Shown in pieces: positions 1-9,121 of a stretch of 64,000 bases of DNA (within the stretch, counting starts at the first letter, position 1; each line of letters begins with the position of its first letter). A program made the translations under genes and the position numbers. The notes beneath the pieces are model-generated. The model was not told the origin of the DNA, did no database searches, and worked only from the letters and a program-made list of their open reading frames with translations. The stretch lies in assembly GCA_947503525.1 (NCBI GenBank), contig CANNEA010000002.1:186001-250000 (forward strand). The letters are read 5' to 3'. This DNA is from an uncultured Carboxylicivirga sp. (GTDB taxonomy: Bacteria; Bacteroidota; Bacteroidia; Bacteroidales; Marinilabiliaceae).

Positions 1-2
1 AT

Positions 3-122
3 TTATTGGAGCTAAAAGGATACACAAGTTACGATATGTGGAGACCGAGCACAATGCGAAAACGATATTATTTGCTAATTAAAGGATTAAATATCTCTTT
101 GGAGAATCCTGAACAATCTTGA
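3..122 (+). CDS. 3' end of an unrecognised gene (partial)
   Basis: An open frame enters from the left edge and stops with TGA at 120-122, giving a 39-residue C-terminal piece containing SYDMWRPSTMRKRYYLL. It has a plausible coding composition (charged and aromatic residues, no early stops) but I do not recognise the family. It lies outside the leftmost att copy, so if real it is chromosomal, or part of a further element stacked at the same tRNA site. The first part of the protein is missing and the frame could be fortuitous. Confidence 0.3.
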   Translation, partial: LLELKGYTSYDMWRPSTMRKRYYLLIKGLNISLENPEQS

Positions 123-198
123 AAATGCCAATGAAAGCGTCTTTATCATTTTTTACTTCCCTGTAATTCGAAAGCAAGCTTTCTATTTAGGGAAATAA

Positions 199-225
199 AA
201 AATGCCCGGCAAAACCGGGCATTTT
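199..225 (-). terminator. Intrinsic terminator, probably the original tRNA-Ser terminator
   Basis: An 11-bp perfect stem (AAAATGCCCGG / CCGGGCATTTT) closes a 5-nt loop, with A/T-rich runs on both sides, so it could work in either direction. It sits just downstream, in tRNA orientation, of the leftmost copy of the tRNA-Ser 3' end. Before the two elements integrated, it would have followed the tRNA gene directly. Confidence 0.7.
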
Positions 226-230
226 CTTTT

Positions 231-251
231 GCGGAGAGAGGGAGATTCGAA
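231..251. other. attL of element 1 (copy of tRNA-Ser 3' end)
   Basis: These 21 bp are identical to the tRNA-Ser 3' end region at 60215-60235, including the T-loop GTTCGAA complement. The rest of the tRNA is absent, so this is a displaced att copy and not a tRNA gene. Its left flank is presumably chromosomal and its right flank is element 1. Confidence 0.85.
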
Positions 252-371
252 TGTTCCATTGAAGCACATTGAAACAAGTTATAAAAACATACTTTATGAT
301 CTCTATACTAGCTTTTTAAAAAATTTATGTGTTGAATAAAGTTGAAAGAAATGGAATATAATTGTATATTG

Positions 372-389
372 GTTGACTAATGGTTGACT
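372..389. repeat. Paired GTTGACT motifs, candidate integrase arm site (left)
   Basis: Two GTTGACT copies (372-378, 383-389) lie about 120 bp inside the left att core and 31 bp before the integrase start. The same pair recurs near the right end of the element (20393-20409). A position in both arms of the circular attP is typical of tyrosine recombinase arm-type sites. The pair may also allow the integrase to repress its own promoter. Confidence 0.6.
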
Positions 390-419
390 TATTTGTTTAA
401 AGCTTAAAAAATACTAGCC

Positions 420-1712
420 ATGGCAACTTTAAAATATATACTCCAAGGAACAAAATCAGTACGCAACATTTACGTTCGATTGTCGCTTGAACGAGGTAAA
501 GTTTTTAAGCGTAAAACAGCCTATTCAATTAATAAAGGTAGTTGGAGTATTAAAAAGGCGGAACCCATCCAGCGTGATGGGGAGTTGAAAGAATTAAAAA
601 GCAATCTTGACGAATTGAAGAATCATTTATATGATAAGATCAATGAAGCAACAGCAAACAAGGTTATTGTTGATGGGGCATGGTTACAATCACAATTAAA
701 TCTTTATCACGAGAAAGTACAAGAGGAGGATGAAAACCTTCTGGTCGTCCGTTTTGAACACTATATAAAAGAATTAAAATTTAAACGCCATCCCTCACGT
801 AATACTCCCATTACAAAAGCAACGATTACAAAGTATAATACGATTAAAAAAAAGTTGATTGCCTTTGAGAAATTGGAAAAGAAGTCATTTAGGGTAAGGG
901 ATGTTGATTTGGCATTCAGAACGAATTTTATAAGATATTTGGAAAATGTTGAAAAGATTAGCGATAATACCATTGGACGGTATATATCCGTAATCATAAC
1001 TGTATGTCGAAACGCTAAACTATACGGTATTCAAACAAATACGCAACTTGAAGCTGTAAAAGCTTTTAGCAATGAGGTAAATAAAATATACTTTTCATTT
1101 GAAGAATTGGAGAAAATCAGGCAAGCAGACCTCGACTCTTACGCTTTGAATAACTCTAGAGATTGGCTGCTGATTGGCTGTTTTATCGGGCAACGTGTTT
1201 CAGATCTATTAACCTTAACAACAACGAATATCGTTAATAAAAAGGGAATCACTCTGATAATGGTTCGCCAGCAAAAAACCCATAAGGATGTTTATATTCC
1301 ATTGCACCCAATTGTTCAGGAAATTTTAGATAAGCGTCATGGTCATTTTCCTGATCAAATAGCCGACCAGACTTTTAACATCAATATTAAAAAGGTTGCG
1401 AAACAAGCCGGCATAATAGAGCCAACTCATGGAGGTGTGATAGAAATGGTTGAAGTAAAAGGTAAGGCCAAGCCTCGCAAAATATATGGCGTTTATCCCA
1501 AGTGGCAATTGATTACGTCACACATTTGTCGCCGGTCCTTTGCATCAAATTTCTATGGAGAGATGCCCACTTACTTAATCAAGACTATCACTGGTCATGC
1601 TTCAGAAAATCAATTCTACAAATATGTCGGAAAGCCTCCGCTTGATCACGCGGAAGAAATGGCCAAATACTTGAATAGTATACATCAAAAACAAAATCAG
1701 ACAACAAGCTAA
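420..1712 (+). CDS. Tyrosine recombinase (integrase of element 1)
   Basis: A 430-residue site-specific recombinase. The N-terminal part has the layout of the Bacteroidota Arm-binding and SAM-like core-binding domains, and the catalytic domain covers roughly residues 225-410. Catalytic residues can be placed at R259 (GQRVSD), H368 and R371 (HICRR), H393 (TGH) and Y402 (FYKYV). It lies just inside the left att copy and reads away from it. It probably integrates and excises element 1 at the tRNA-Ser 3' end. Unlike the integrase at 58754-59968 it keeps the first catalytic arginine, so the two enzymes are not recent duplicates although they use the same target. Confidence 0.93.
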   Translation: MATLKYILQGTKSVRNIYVRLSLERGKVFKRKTAYSINKGSWSIKKAEPIQRDGELKELKSNLDELKNHLYDKINEATANKVIVDGAWLQSQLNLYHEKVQEEDENLLVVRFEHYIKELKFKRHPSRNTPITKATITKYNTIKKKLIAFEKLEKKSFRVRDVDLAFRTNFIRYLENVEKISDNTIGRYISVIITVCRNAKLYGIQTNTQLEAVKAFSNEVNKIYFSFEELEKIRQADLDSYALNNSRDWLLIGCFIGQRVSDLLTLTTTNIVNKKGITLIMVRQQKTHKDVYIPLHPIVQEILDKRHGHFPDQIADQTFNINIKKVAKQAGIIEPTHGGVIEMVEVKGKAKPRKIYGVYPKWQLITSHICRRSFASNFYGEMPTYLIKTITGHASENQFYKYVGKPPLDHAEEMAKYLNSIHQKQNQTTS

Positions 1713-1725
1713 AGTCCTTGATATT

Positions 1726-2484
1726 ATGCACAAAGATCAGAAGACATGCCAAGAATTATTGACCGAATTAACTATTTCAGCAATAGTATATGCCGAAAGT
1801 ATTCAAGATTGGTACGCTGCGGAAGACCCTGACCGTCCGCAATCGTTTCTAAGCCATGAACCCAATCTAGACTCTTTATTTATAACCCTTTATAAAAAGA
1901 GCCATAAAGAATCTTTTTTCTGGCAATATTGCACCATGTCTGTATATGAGGCTTATTATGAGACGCGATTAAAAGAATATCTGGAAGATTTCCCTGATTC
2001 AACAGAAATTACATTTATTGAAGAAGAATTACGGGACGTTAAAGCAGGTTTTTTGGCTGAAATTGACGATATCCGCATGTGTGTGGAGTTACCAATTGAA
2101 AGCAGATACTATTTACCAACACAGCAAAAGAAAATAGTTTATTTAAAAAAGAAGATGAATAAGCTAATCTTATCAATGGATGGTAAAGTAAAACATCCAT
2201 CTGAGGAGAAGTACATTAATATTGAAAAAAAAGAACAGATAGCTTACATGATGGAAATGGGGATTATTGATTTTCTAAAAAACTCGATGAATGGCATCGC
2301 GACTCCATCCAATCTCGGTAGGTTAGTTAGTAAGATAACAGGAATGAAACCAGGTACTGCTCAAAGGTATTTGGCTCTTTGGGAAGATAAGGATGAAGTC
2401 TACTTAAAGGAACAAAAATTAAGGGATATTAAGGAAGAAGTAAGTAAGATGAACCTCAATTCCTTTATGCCTGGATCAAATTAA
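1726..2484 (+). CDS. Unrecognised element 1 protein, 252 aa
   Basis: It begins 13 bp after the integrase stop and is probably co-transcribed with it. It is acidic in the first half, rich in Tyr and Glu, and mostly predicted helical, with no signal peptide or membrane segment. The last 80 residues (MNGIATPSNLGRLVSKITGM, then PGTAQRYLALWED) look like a small helical DNA-binding module. Position between an integrase and a HTH gene suggests a regulatory or mobilisation role, as for the accessory genes next to integrases in Bacteroidota elements, but I cannot name the family. Confidence 0.6.
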   Translation: MHKDQKTCQELLTELTISAIVYAESIQDWYAAEDPDRPQSFLSHEPNLDSLFITLYKKSHKESFFWQYCTMSVYEAYYETRLKEYLEDFPDSTEITFIEEELRDVKAGFLAEIDDIRMCVELPIESRYYLPTQQKKIVYLKKKMNKLILSMDGKVKHPSEEKYINIEKKEQIAYMMEMGIIDFLKNSMNGIATPSNLGRLVSKITGMKPGTAQRYLALWEDKDEVYLKEQKLRDIKEEVSKMNLNSFMPGSN

Positions 2485-2566
2485 TTTTTTTAGATTGCAT
2501 AGTTAGATTTGATTTTCAATCTATCTGCACTTATTTAGCTGGCATTAAATTCTAATCCAATTACAT

Positions 2567-2767
2567 ATGAAAAGAAAACAGCTAAATGAAGGTAACCTAG
2601 ATTTATTACCAAAACTTATCAGTCGTCAATACCTAGCAGATTATTTTGGTGTGGACATATCAACGATCCACAATTGGACAAAAAAAGGCATACTAAAGCC
2701 CATCAAAATCGGCAATAAGGTTTACTATAGGCTAGATGAAATAGAAAAGGCTTTGAAGCTATCATAG
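2567..2767 (+). CDS. Helix-turn-helix protein, excisionase-like
   Basis: A 66-residue protein made almost entirely of a winged HTH_17/MerR-type domain: SRQYLADYFGVDISTIHNWT, then a basic wing with KIGNKVYYRLDEIEKAL. This is the usual form of recombination directionality factors and small regulators in Bacteroidota elements. Its place after the integrase and before the putative replication initiator fits an excisionase or a regulator of the replication module. A second gene of this type serves element 2 at 24112-24393. Confidence 0.75.
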   Translation: MKRKQLNEGNLDLLPKLISRQYLADYFGVDISTIHNWTKKGILKPIKIGNKVYYRLDEIEKALKLS

Positions 2768-2841
2768 TTCTGCTATGGTAGTTTCAAATTGTGTTGTATC
2801 ACATTTCGAATAACCAAGTGTTGCACCTTAATTCTATTATC

Positions 2842-3156
2842 ATGAGTTTACAAATTAAACATTCACCCATTGCTGATTGTAATAAATCCAATGGAATAGT
2901 ACTATTGTTAGTAAAAGTTGGGAAGTATGGCACACGTATCTACAAAGACGCGAGACCCGGTGCCGCTAACCTTGAGGTCATAAAGAAGAAAATGGATAAA
3001 ACTAAGACTTATCAAATCTATCCATCCCAATCAGATTGGGGCAAATATGGTTTTACCTTTCCCTCACTTGAGTTGGCACTGTTAAAGTTCGATGAGATAG
3101 AAATGGATCAGCAATCCATTTTTGATCACAAGGAACCGATAAGGTTGCGCCTATAA
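2842..3156 (+). CDS. Unrecognised small protein, 104 aa
   Basis: The frame opens at 2791, but the ATG at 2842 gives a more natural N-terminus (MSLQIKHSPIADCNKSNGIV) without the hydrophobic leader encoded upstream. The protein contains a central VGKYGTRIYKDARPGAANLE segment and an acidic C-terminus. It lies between the HTH gene and the putative Rep gene. No family recognised; it may be a single-stranded-DNA or replication accessory protein, but the sequence does not show this. Confidence 0.5.
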   Translation: MSLQIKHSPIADCNKSNGIVLLLVKVGKYGTRIYKDARPGAANLEVIKKKMDKTKTYQIYPSQSDWGKYGFTFPSLELALLKFDEIEMDQQSIFDHKEPIRLRL

Positions 3157-3298
3157 TAGAAATAATGACTGGTCAATGATCTATCCAAATAATCTTTGAG
3201 CATTGATTCGTTATTATACCGAGCACTTCTACTAAAACGTTAGGTTTTGGCACATAAAAAGACCAGTAGGTCATCAACAATTAATTAAACAAACGGAA

Positions 3299-4600
3299 AT
3301 GATTGATTTTATGAAAGCCCAAATTGTGGGCCTAGATATTAACACCCTAAAAAGTAATCCAAATCTCAATTTCTGCGTGGAGGTTAATCCTGAAACAGGA
3401 GAGTTAAACACTTCTCTCAGAAATGGAAAAACACGTACCCCTCACTTAGAAGCTAAATATCAAAGTCTGATCTTTAAAGTGTATGATTCGGGTAGAGTTA
3501 TAATGCAAGGAAGCTTACATAAATTTTGGAATGATGGTGAGCATAATCACAATGATTTCACCATCGAAGCTATCGAAGAGTCATTAGTTAAAATCGAAGC
3601 ATTATTCGGTATAAAGGCTGAAAATATGGTATTACAAGGCATCGAGTTAGGTGTCAATATACGCCCAAGGCAGTGTGTAGATAAAATCCTAAAGCACCTG
3701 TTCTTCCATAAAAAACAACCTTTTTACAGGCAAAAGGTGAATGGCCAAGGAAACTATATTCAGGCTGAACATGATCAGTTCATTATTAAGATTTATAATA
3801 AAGGCAGGCAGTATGCACTCAAGGATAATCTATTAAGGATTGAATTAAAAATTAAGAAAATGGTGAAGTTGAAATGTAAACAAATGACTTTGCAGGGACT
3901 ATTTAACCATGGTTTACACAACTTTATTGGTCTACTTATTGATGAATGGAATGCTTCATTGCTCTATGACTTTACGATTCGAGCCACAAAAGGAATTCAA
4001 ATTAATTATTCCAATCCCCTTTATTGGGCTGGTCTGATAGAATCAGGCAGGGCATCGGCCTATAAGAAACATTTAGCCAAACATAAAGAAATCGTTGCAA
4101 AATATTCAGATGATATCAAATCACAAATAGCTAACTTGATCAGGGACAAAGCAACACAACTGGTAGGTTCAGATAGGGTATCCCATTTCACCAATACGTC
4201 AAAGCAAATATGTAGAAATAAAGGTATCCCATTTCACCAGGACTTACCATCAATAAAACCATTGCTAGGGTATCCTTATTCACAGTTCAATTATAGTATG
4301 AATAAGGTTACCCGTCAAGCCAAGCTTAATCGAAGATGTGTTGTGACTGGATTAGATATAAGCATGCAGAAGGAAGATAGCTTCTTACTTTCTATTAATG
4401 GCTTAAGATATTGTTATGAGACTGATCGTAAAACCTTCGAACAGGTCCAGCGCAGGTTCTTATCAAAGAAATGGCTTGATGCCCCCTTAGAAGTACAGAT
4501 AAACGAAATTTACCATGGCATTAGACATCGTTATGAAACCCTTTCCAAAAAGTATAAAAGATTATATCGGGAAGAGCAGTTGCAGTTGTTTAGTGTATAG
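3299..4600 (+). CDS. Putative rolling-circle-type replication initiator (phage gene II-like)
   Basis: A 433-residue protein with features of the phage/plasmid gene II-like replication family. There is an N-terminal strand-rich region with KVYDSGRVIMQGSLHKF, a central IIKIYNKGRQY motif followed by LLRIELKIKKM (the family usually has a KxYDK-like motif followed by LRxE), and a basic C-terminus (RHRYETLSKKYKRLYREEQL). Such proteins nick the origin and start rolling-circle replication. In an integrated element this would replicate the excised circle. Assignment rests on motif resemblance only. The start could also be the ATG at 3311. Confidence 0.5.
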   Translation: MIDFMKAQIVGLDINTLKSNPNLNFCVEVNPETGELNTSLRNGKTRTPHLEAKYQSLIFKVYDSGRVIMQGSLHKFWNDGEHNHNDFTIEAIEESLVKIEALFGIKAENMVLQGIELGVNIRPRQCVDKILKHLFFHKKQPFYRQKVNGQGNYIQAEHDQFIIKIYNKGRQYALKDNLLRIELKIKKMVKLKCKQMTLQGLFNHGLHNFIGLLIDEWNASLLYDFTIRATKGIQINYSNPLYWAGLIESGRASAYKKHLAKHKEIVAKYSDDIKSQIANLIRDKATQLVGSDRVSHFTNTSKQICRNKGIPFHQDLPSIKPLLGYPYSQFNYSMNKVTRQAKLNRRCVVTGLDISMQKEDSFLLSINGLRYCYETDRKTFEQVQRRFLSKKWLDAPLEVQINEIYHGIRHRYETLSKKYKRLYREEQLQLFSV

Positions 4601-4778
4601 AGTGGAAAGATTATAGGATGGGGAAATATTTCTTATTAGCTGCTTATTTATAATTGTTTAAAATTACAATACAATTTACGAAATACACCATCAAAAGAAC
4701 ATGGAATATGTTTAGAAAGTCTAACTTTTTTAATTCATATCACTATAGCAATAATCTAATAAGGTCAAATAAGTACAG

Positions 4779-5081
4779 TTAACGAAAATCATCCATCCCT
4801 TTTCGCTCCAACTCATTTATACCTTCAGTAATTATCTCACAATAACTGGCCAGTTTAACGGGATCCATAAACGTCATAGGCATAACCTTGGGGTCAAAAG
4901 GACGTTTTGCATTCATACGGATGGATAGGCACTTGGAACCTTCTCCATGAAAACAGTCTGCCATGTAGGTGCTGATCGTATTGCCAATAACGGCATATAC
5001 AGTTACACGCACGCGCATATCAATATTATTGGCACTGAACTCTTTCTCTAATATTCGTTTGATGGAATGTTCCATTATCAT
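4779..5081 (-). CDS. Unrecognised small cytoplasmic protein, 100 aa
   Basis: An isolated minus-strand gene convergent with the Rep-like gene. The product is soluble, with no signal peptide, and includes DMRVRVTVYAVIGNTISTYM, a Cys pair (DCFHGEGSKC) and an acidic, helical C-terminus. The third residue is an alternative Met start. It stands alone, divergent from the exported protein gene at 5177. No function can be assigned. Confidence 0.5.
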   Translation of the reverse strand: MIMEHSIKRILEKEFSANNIDMRVRVTVYAVIGNTISTYMADCFHGEGSKCLSIRMNAKRPFDPKVMPMTFMDPVKLASYCEIITEGINELERKGMDDFR

Positions 5082-5176
5082 TAATTACGGACTTGTTCTA
5101 AGCACGAAAATAGTTGCATTGTTCTGCACTTATACAAAAAAAGATACTTTTATAAATCTGACTAATTAAAAATGCA

Positions 5177-6016
5177 ATGAAATATACCATAATCCTGTTG
5201 ATGATCCTATCCTCACTTATTACTAATGGGCAGGATTTGAAGTATTTTGAATCGTCTTCTAACTTCGATTGGGAAGCACATGGATTCGAAACCATTGATC
5301 AGGAAAAACTAGCTAAGCTATCTTTTTTAAAGGAGCAATTCAATTTCATATATGACGAACACTGGGAGAAGAGCATAGGGCTGTTCCACTCGAAGGATAT
5401 TAACCAAGATGGCTGGGCTGATATCGTTTATAACGGATGGAATGGCGGTGAGGGTGAGATGGTACTTATCATTATTAATGATCAAGGTCAATATAATGTT
5501 ACTCATAATTTTATTGGGACTATTGTTGAATGGAAAGACTCGAACCAAGGGCCAGCATTTAAGCTTCTTGATTATGGGTGCTGTGGAGGATGGGTAGATC
5601 ATTTAGTAACTGTTAAGTACAGCAAAGAGACCCAACAATTCGATATTGTAGATGATGTGGCCAATATGGTCGTCATTGATTCCGCATTGAATTATATGGA
5701 CCCAATTCGTTTCGAAATAATTAATAATAAGTATAACCTTAGATATACGCCAGAAATTGAAACCGGGATACATAAAGATGATACACCTTTTGATGCCATT
5801 AATGGGCAAAATATTTCAGCTGTATATGCGAAAGGAGTTAAAGGGACAGCCTTGGCATCAACAGTGGACTCAACAGGTAGAGTGTGGTGGTTGGTTATTA
5901 TGGACAATGCTCCGGTAGGCGAAACTTTGTTCTACCAAGGAAATGACGAATACCCTAATTACAGACCTGTAAGTTGGATGAGTAGCAGGTATGTTAAAGT
6001 ACTTGACTCAAACTAG
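5177..6016 (+). CDS. Exported protein with SH3-like C-terminus
   Basis: A 279-residue protein with a cleavable signal peptide (hydrophobic stretch, then TNGQDL). The middle holds a Ca-loop-like DINQDGWADIVY, as in FG-GAP/EF-hand-like repeats, and a Cys pair (DYGCCGGW). The last 70 residues (KGVKGTALASTVDSTGRVWW, then SWMSSRYVKVL) resemble a bacterial SH3 domain, often used to bind cell-wall peptides. It is probably periplasmic or surface-exposed. Its neighbours at 6030-9118 are also exported proteins on the opposite strand, so this part of element 1 may encode an envelope function. Confidence 0.6.
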   Translation: MKYTIILLMILSSLITNGQDLKYFESSSNFDWEAHGFETIDQEKLAKLSFLKEQFNFIYDEHWEKSIGLFHSKDINQDGWADIVYNGWNGGEGEMVLIIINDQGQYNVTHNFIGTIVEWKDSNQGPAFKLLDYGCCGGWVDHLVTVKYSKETQQFDIVDDVANMVVIDSALNYMDPIRFEIINNKYNLRYTPEIETGIHKDDTPFDAINGQNISAVYAKGVKGTALASTVDSTGRVWWLVIMDNAPVGETLFYQGNDEYPNYRPVSWMSSRYVKVLDSN

Positions 6017-6029
6017 AATTGGTGCCACT

Positions 6030-6620
6030 TCACATTTCAGGTTCTCGTAAGGCCCCAACTCCATAGTATAATATGTTATCTGCAATTGTAATCGTATAGG
6101 TTACCTCACCTCTAATCCATTCAAGTTTATAGTTTAATTCATTACCCTTCATATCTTTTATTACTTCGTCCAAATTTTCGAAGGGTGTTGGCGTACCGGT
6201 TTCACCATAAATCGGATTCAGATATACATTGTCAGGTTCTTCATTAAAATTATATTCAAGCAGTTTTTCGAGGTGCTGAACAAGATCCGATCTGGTCTTA
6301 TCATCCTTTAATTTTCCTCGAAATAATACTGCTTTGGTTTCTGCATCTTCACCTTTTACAAACTTTCCCTCGTAAAAGACTTCGAGAGTGTAATTACCAG
6401 CCATTGTCTCAAAATCAAATTTACTAAGTAATATTATTTCGCCTTGATCTTCTTCAATTAGAAATTGTGAATAATTTGATTGAATTTCATTCGCAGACTT
6501 TCCTAATTGCGTTGAAAATTCAGCCATATCAATGTCTTGGTAATTTCGTTTAACATCATCCTTAGAACATGCGCTAAGTAGCAGTGCAAATAGCATTAGC
6601 CTGATTAAATAAATCTTCAT
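6030..6620 (-). CDS. Lipoprotein of unknown function
   Basis: A 196-residue protein with a lipobox (LLLSAC, lipidated Cys18). The mature part has alternating strands and ends in a YTITIADNILYYGVGALREP segment. It is the last gene of a compact minus-strand group (9118 to 6030), 10 bp after the outer-membrane-barrel gene. No known domain recognised. Confidence 0.65.
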   Translation of the reverse strand: MKIYLIRLMLFALLLSACSKDDVKRNYQDIDMAEFSTQLGKSANEIQSNYSQFLIEEDQGEIILLSKFDFETMAGNYTLEVFYEGKFVKGEDAETKAVLFRGKLKDDKTRSDLVQHLEKLLEYNFNEEPDNVYLNPIYGETGTPTPFENLDEVIKDMKGNELNYKLEWIRGEVTYTITIADNILYYGVGALREPEM

Positions 6621-6630
6621 ATAAGATTAA

Positions 6631-7338
6631 TTAGATTGTAAGACTTATTCCAGCCCTAAGTCTGAAGCCGGTCCAGCCAAGGCCTACCGTATTTCCTGTT
6701 TTGGGGTTTGTTAACTCCATATCATCCTCCCCATCAAGTTTTAATGGTTTTTGACCTGGTTGAAGGTGGTAGCCTGCGAATAGGAATAAATTAATAAATT
6801 TTACTGGGTATAAGGCTTTAAATCCCGGTTCAAAAAATACATCACTAGATTTAAATACAAATGATTCGGATTCTGATTGGTCGAATATGACTATTTCTTC
6901 ATGGAGATTCATCGTTGAGATATGAGCACCAATGGTGCCGCTGATGTATAGTTGAATCTTACTTTCATTAATCAAATATTCGCACCTAACACCTGGAGAG
7001 TGTGATTTTACATTCATCTTTAGATTATAGGAACCCGAATAATCTCCTTGTGATAAATGGTTGCCCGTTGATTGGAATCCATAGGTCAGTCCAATATTGA
7101 ACTTATTTAAATTTAATAACAGATCTGCATTATAATTCCAGTATACAGGAAAATCAGAAACAATTTCTACGGGAAAAACCAATTCTTCTTTGATGGTGTT
7201 CGTATATTCCTTTAATTGGTTCATTCGATAACTTCCTATTCCAGTGCCAAAGGAGAAGCTTACATTTTGTGCATTTGAAGATCTTACACCAAATACACCT
7301 AATGCCAATATTATAATTAAGTATTTATTATAGTTCAT
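6631..7338 (-). CDS. Outer-membrane beta-barrel-like protein
   Basis: A 235-residue protein with a signal peptide (cleavage after SNA, before QNVSFSFG). The rest is a series of alternating amphipathic strands ending in an aromatic/hydrophobic terminal strand (FRLRAGISLTI), typical of small 8-10-stranded Bacteroidota barrel proteins. Its start overlaps the end of the upstream lipoprotein gene by 11 bp, indicating translational coupling. It may anchor or receive the two neighbouring lipoproteins. Confidence 0.65.
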   Translation of the reverse strand: MNYNKYLIIILALGVFGVRSSNAQNVSFSFGTGIGSYRMNQLKEYTNTIKEELVFPVEIVSDFPVYWNYNADLLLNLNKFNIGLTYGFQSTGNHLSQGDYSGSYNLKMNVKSHSPGVRCEYLINESKIQLYISGTIGAHISTMNLHEEIVIFDQSESESFVFKSSDVFFEPGFKALYPVKFINLFLFAGYHLQPGQKPLKLDGEDDMELTNPKTGNTVGLGWTGFRLRAGISLTI

Positions 7339-9118
7339 ATTTTATACCACGAGTTGAATAAATTGTATTATTTATGATGCAGATGTCATTATTGAAGTAT
7401 CCTATTCCTAGATCACAAGGTATTCTATTTAATATTTCACCTGTATCAATATCAAAAACGATCAAATCATCATTAATGCTACCAAGACCTTTTCTTGAAT
7501 AGAAGTCAATGTGATTAACTGTATTTTTGACTTCAATTTGTTTAATGTATTTTTTTTGTTTTATGTCATATGCCTCAAGAAGTCCTCTGTATCCGTAGGT
7601 CCAAAAAACATGTGGATTTAGAGGATCAAAAGCTTCGTAATGATAGTAATCTTCGGGGTAATCAAATATTTTAACGAACCTACCACCTTGAATCTCATAC
7701 ATCGCCTCACTTGGTGAATAAACAAATACGTATTTTCCATCATGAGATATAAAAGATCTATGAACGTATGCATCGTTTAATCGATCTAAAACAGAATTAC
7801 TTTTCAAATCATATAATTCTATCCCATCCGAAGATATTTGACGCAAACAAATGTCCGTATTTGTTATTCGTATATTAGTGATATAACGAAAATCTTTTTC
7901 TATAAGCGGTGTTGATGAAAAGTTATTGGTGTTCCAAATCAATACCTTATCATTATCATTGTTAATATTACTTAGACGTTGGCCATCACCAGAGATCCAA
8001 AAACCATATTCACGATAGTAATCATATTCCAATGAGTCAACAATTCTATTAAGTGAATTTGAATACCTATAAACATGCTGATTTCTAATTATTAGCAAAT
8101 TATCCTCATTTATTTGCCAAAACTTGGTTATGTTTTGCTCATCAAAGGGATCACCAAGGTATCCTGATCGCGATCCATAAATCACATAGTCCTCTATTAG
8201 ATATTTGGGTTTATTCTGCAACTCGGCTCTAATGTAATAACGTCCACTACTGCCAAATGTCCCAGATATTTTTACGATGGTATCATTGATATCAGAAGTT
8301 TGATAAATTAATTCATCTTCTCCAAAATTAATCACCTTATAAACTAGCAGCTTTTTAAAGTTATTTGGAAATTTACATTTATTCCATTTCAAAAAATATT
8401 GACCTAATGCATTATTGTCAAATGTAAGATTGTACCCTTCATTATTAACTTTCCAAAGCTTATAGGTTCTACCATCTAAATCCCTCATTTCGATATTCCA
8501 ATTACTAATCTCTCCTATATTGAATTGGTCAATGAGCCAATTATCTTCTGTTTCAATAGTTTCAAGAATCCTACCTTGCGATGGGATAGTCTTTGTTATA
8601 ATGTATTTATCAAAACGTTCGTAGTTTATAGAAGGCCAGGTAAACTTATACATTCCCTCAACAGCCTCTTCTTTAATTAGTATATTACTAATGTTTCTTA
8701 TTCGTTTAACAATAAAGCTTCGTTTGCTAATATAGCTTTCTAACCCTAATTCATCAGCTATGGTTCCGTTGTTGGGTGATATTTCAAGTTCCAATTCAAT
8801 AGTATAAGGCGTATCACTATATGGCCAGGATTTTGTATTCATTACAAAATCATTCGAATAATGATTTTTCCCATTAATTTGAACAACATTCTTAACTATT
8901 TCATATTCACCGGCATCAATAATAATATCTGTTTCATATATTGCATCTATAAAGATTGTATCGCCATTAACTGGTGTATTTACAAAAGAAATAGGTGGTA
9001 TTTCTTTAGGACGTTTGATTTCCTTGAACACGATTTCATCTGAGTCGTATATACAAGAATTAAAAATCAAAACTATTAAGGTTATGCAAAATATTAATAT
9101 GTTTCTCATGTTCATCAT
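7328..9118 (-). CDS. Large lipoprotein with propeller-like repeats
   Basis: A 596-residue lipoprotein (LIFNSC, Cys22; start could be the fourth residue). The first half is beta-sandwich-like, with fibronectin-like segments. The second half has repeated short blade-like segments (NEDNLLIIRNQHVYRYSNSL; LWIN-type NDKVLIWNTNNF; HDGKYVFVYSPSE) suggesting a WD40- or YVTN-like beta-propeller. The gene starts 3 bp after hsdR ends and may be read through from it. It is coupled to the barrel gene downstream. Role unknown; a surface adhesin or receptor is possible. Confidence 0.6.
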   Translation of the reverse strand: MMNMRNILIFCITLIVLIFNSCIYDSDEIVFKEIKRPKEIPPISFVNTPVNGDTIFIDAIYETDIIIDAGEYEIVKNVVQINGKNHYSNDFVMNTKSWPYSDTPYTIELELEISPNNGTIADELGLESYISKRSFIVKRIRNISNILIKEEAVEGMYKFTWPSINYERFDKYIITKTIPSQGRILETIETEDNWLIDQFNIGEISNWNIEMRDLDGRTYKLWKVNNEGYNLTFDNNALGQYFLKWNKCKFPNNFKKLLVYKVINFGEDELIYQTSDINDTIVKISGTFGSSGRYYIRAELQNKPKYLIEDYVIYGSRSGYLGDPFDEQNITKFWQINEDNLLIIRNQHVYRYSNSLNRIVDSLEYDYYREYGFWISGDGQRLSNINNDNDKVLIWNTNNFSSTPLIEKDFRYITNIRITNTDICLRQISSDGIELYDLKSNSVLDRLNDAYVHRSFISHDGKYVFVYSPSEAMYEIQGGRFVKIFDYPEDYYHYEAFDPLNPHVFWTYGYRGLLEAYDIKQKKYIKQIEVKNTVNHIDFYSRKGLGSINDDLIVFDIDTGEILNRIPCDLGIGYFNNDICIINNTIYSTRGIKYEL

Positions 9119-9121
9119 TAT

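Noticed and set aside
2791-3156. 121-aa protein starting at 2791
   Set aside because: The extra 17 residues lack a good leader; the ATG at 2842 is preferred.
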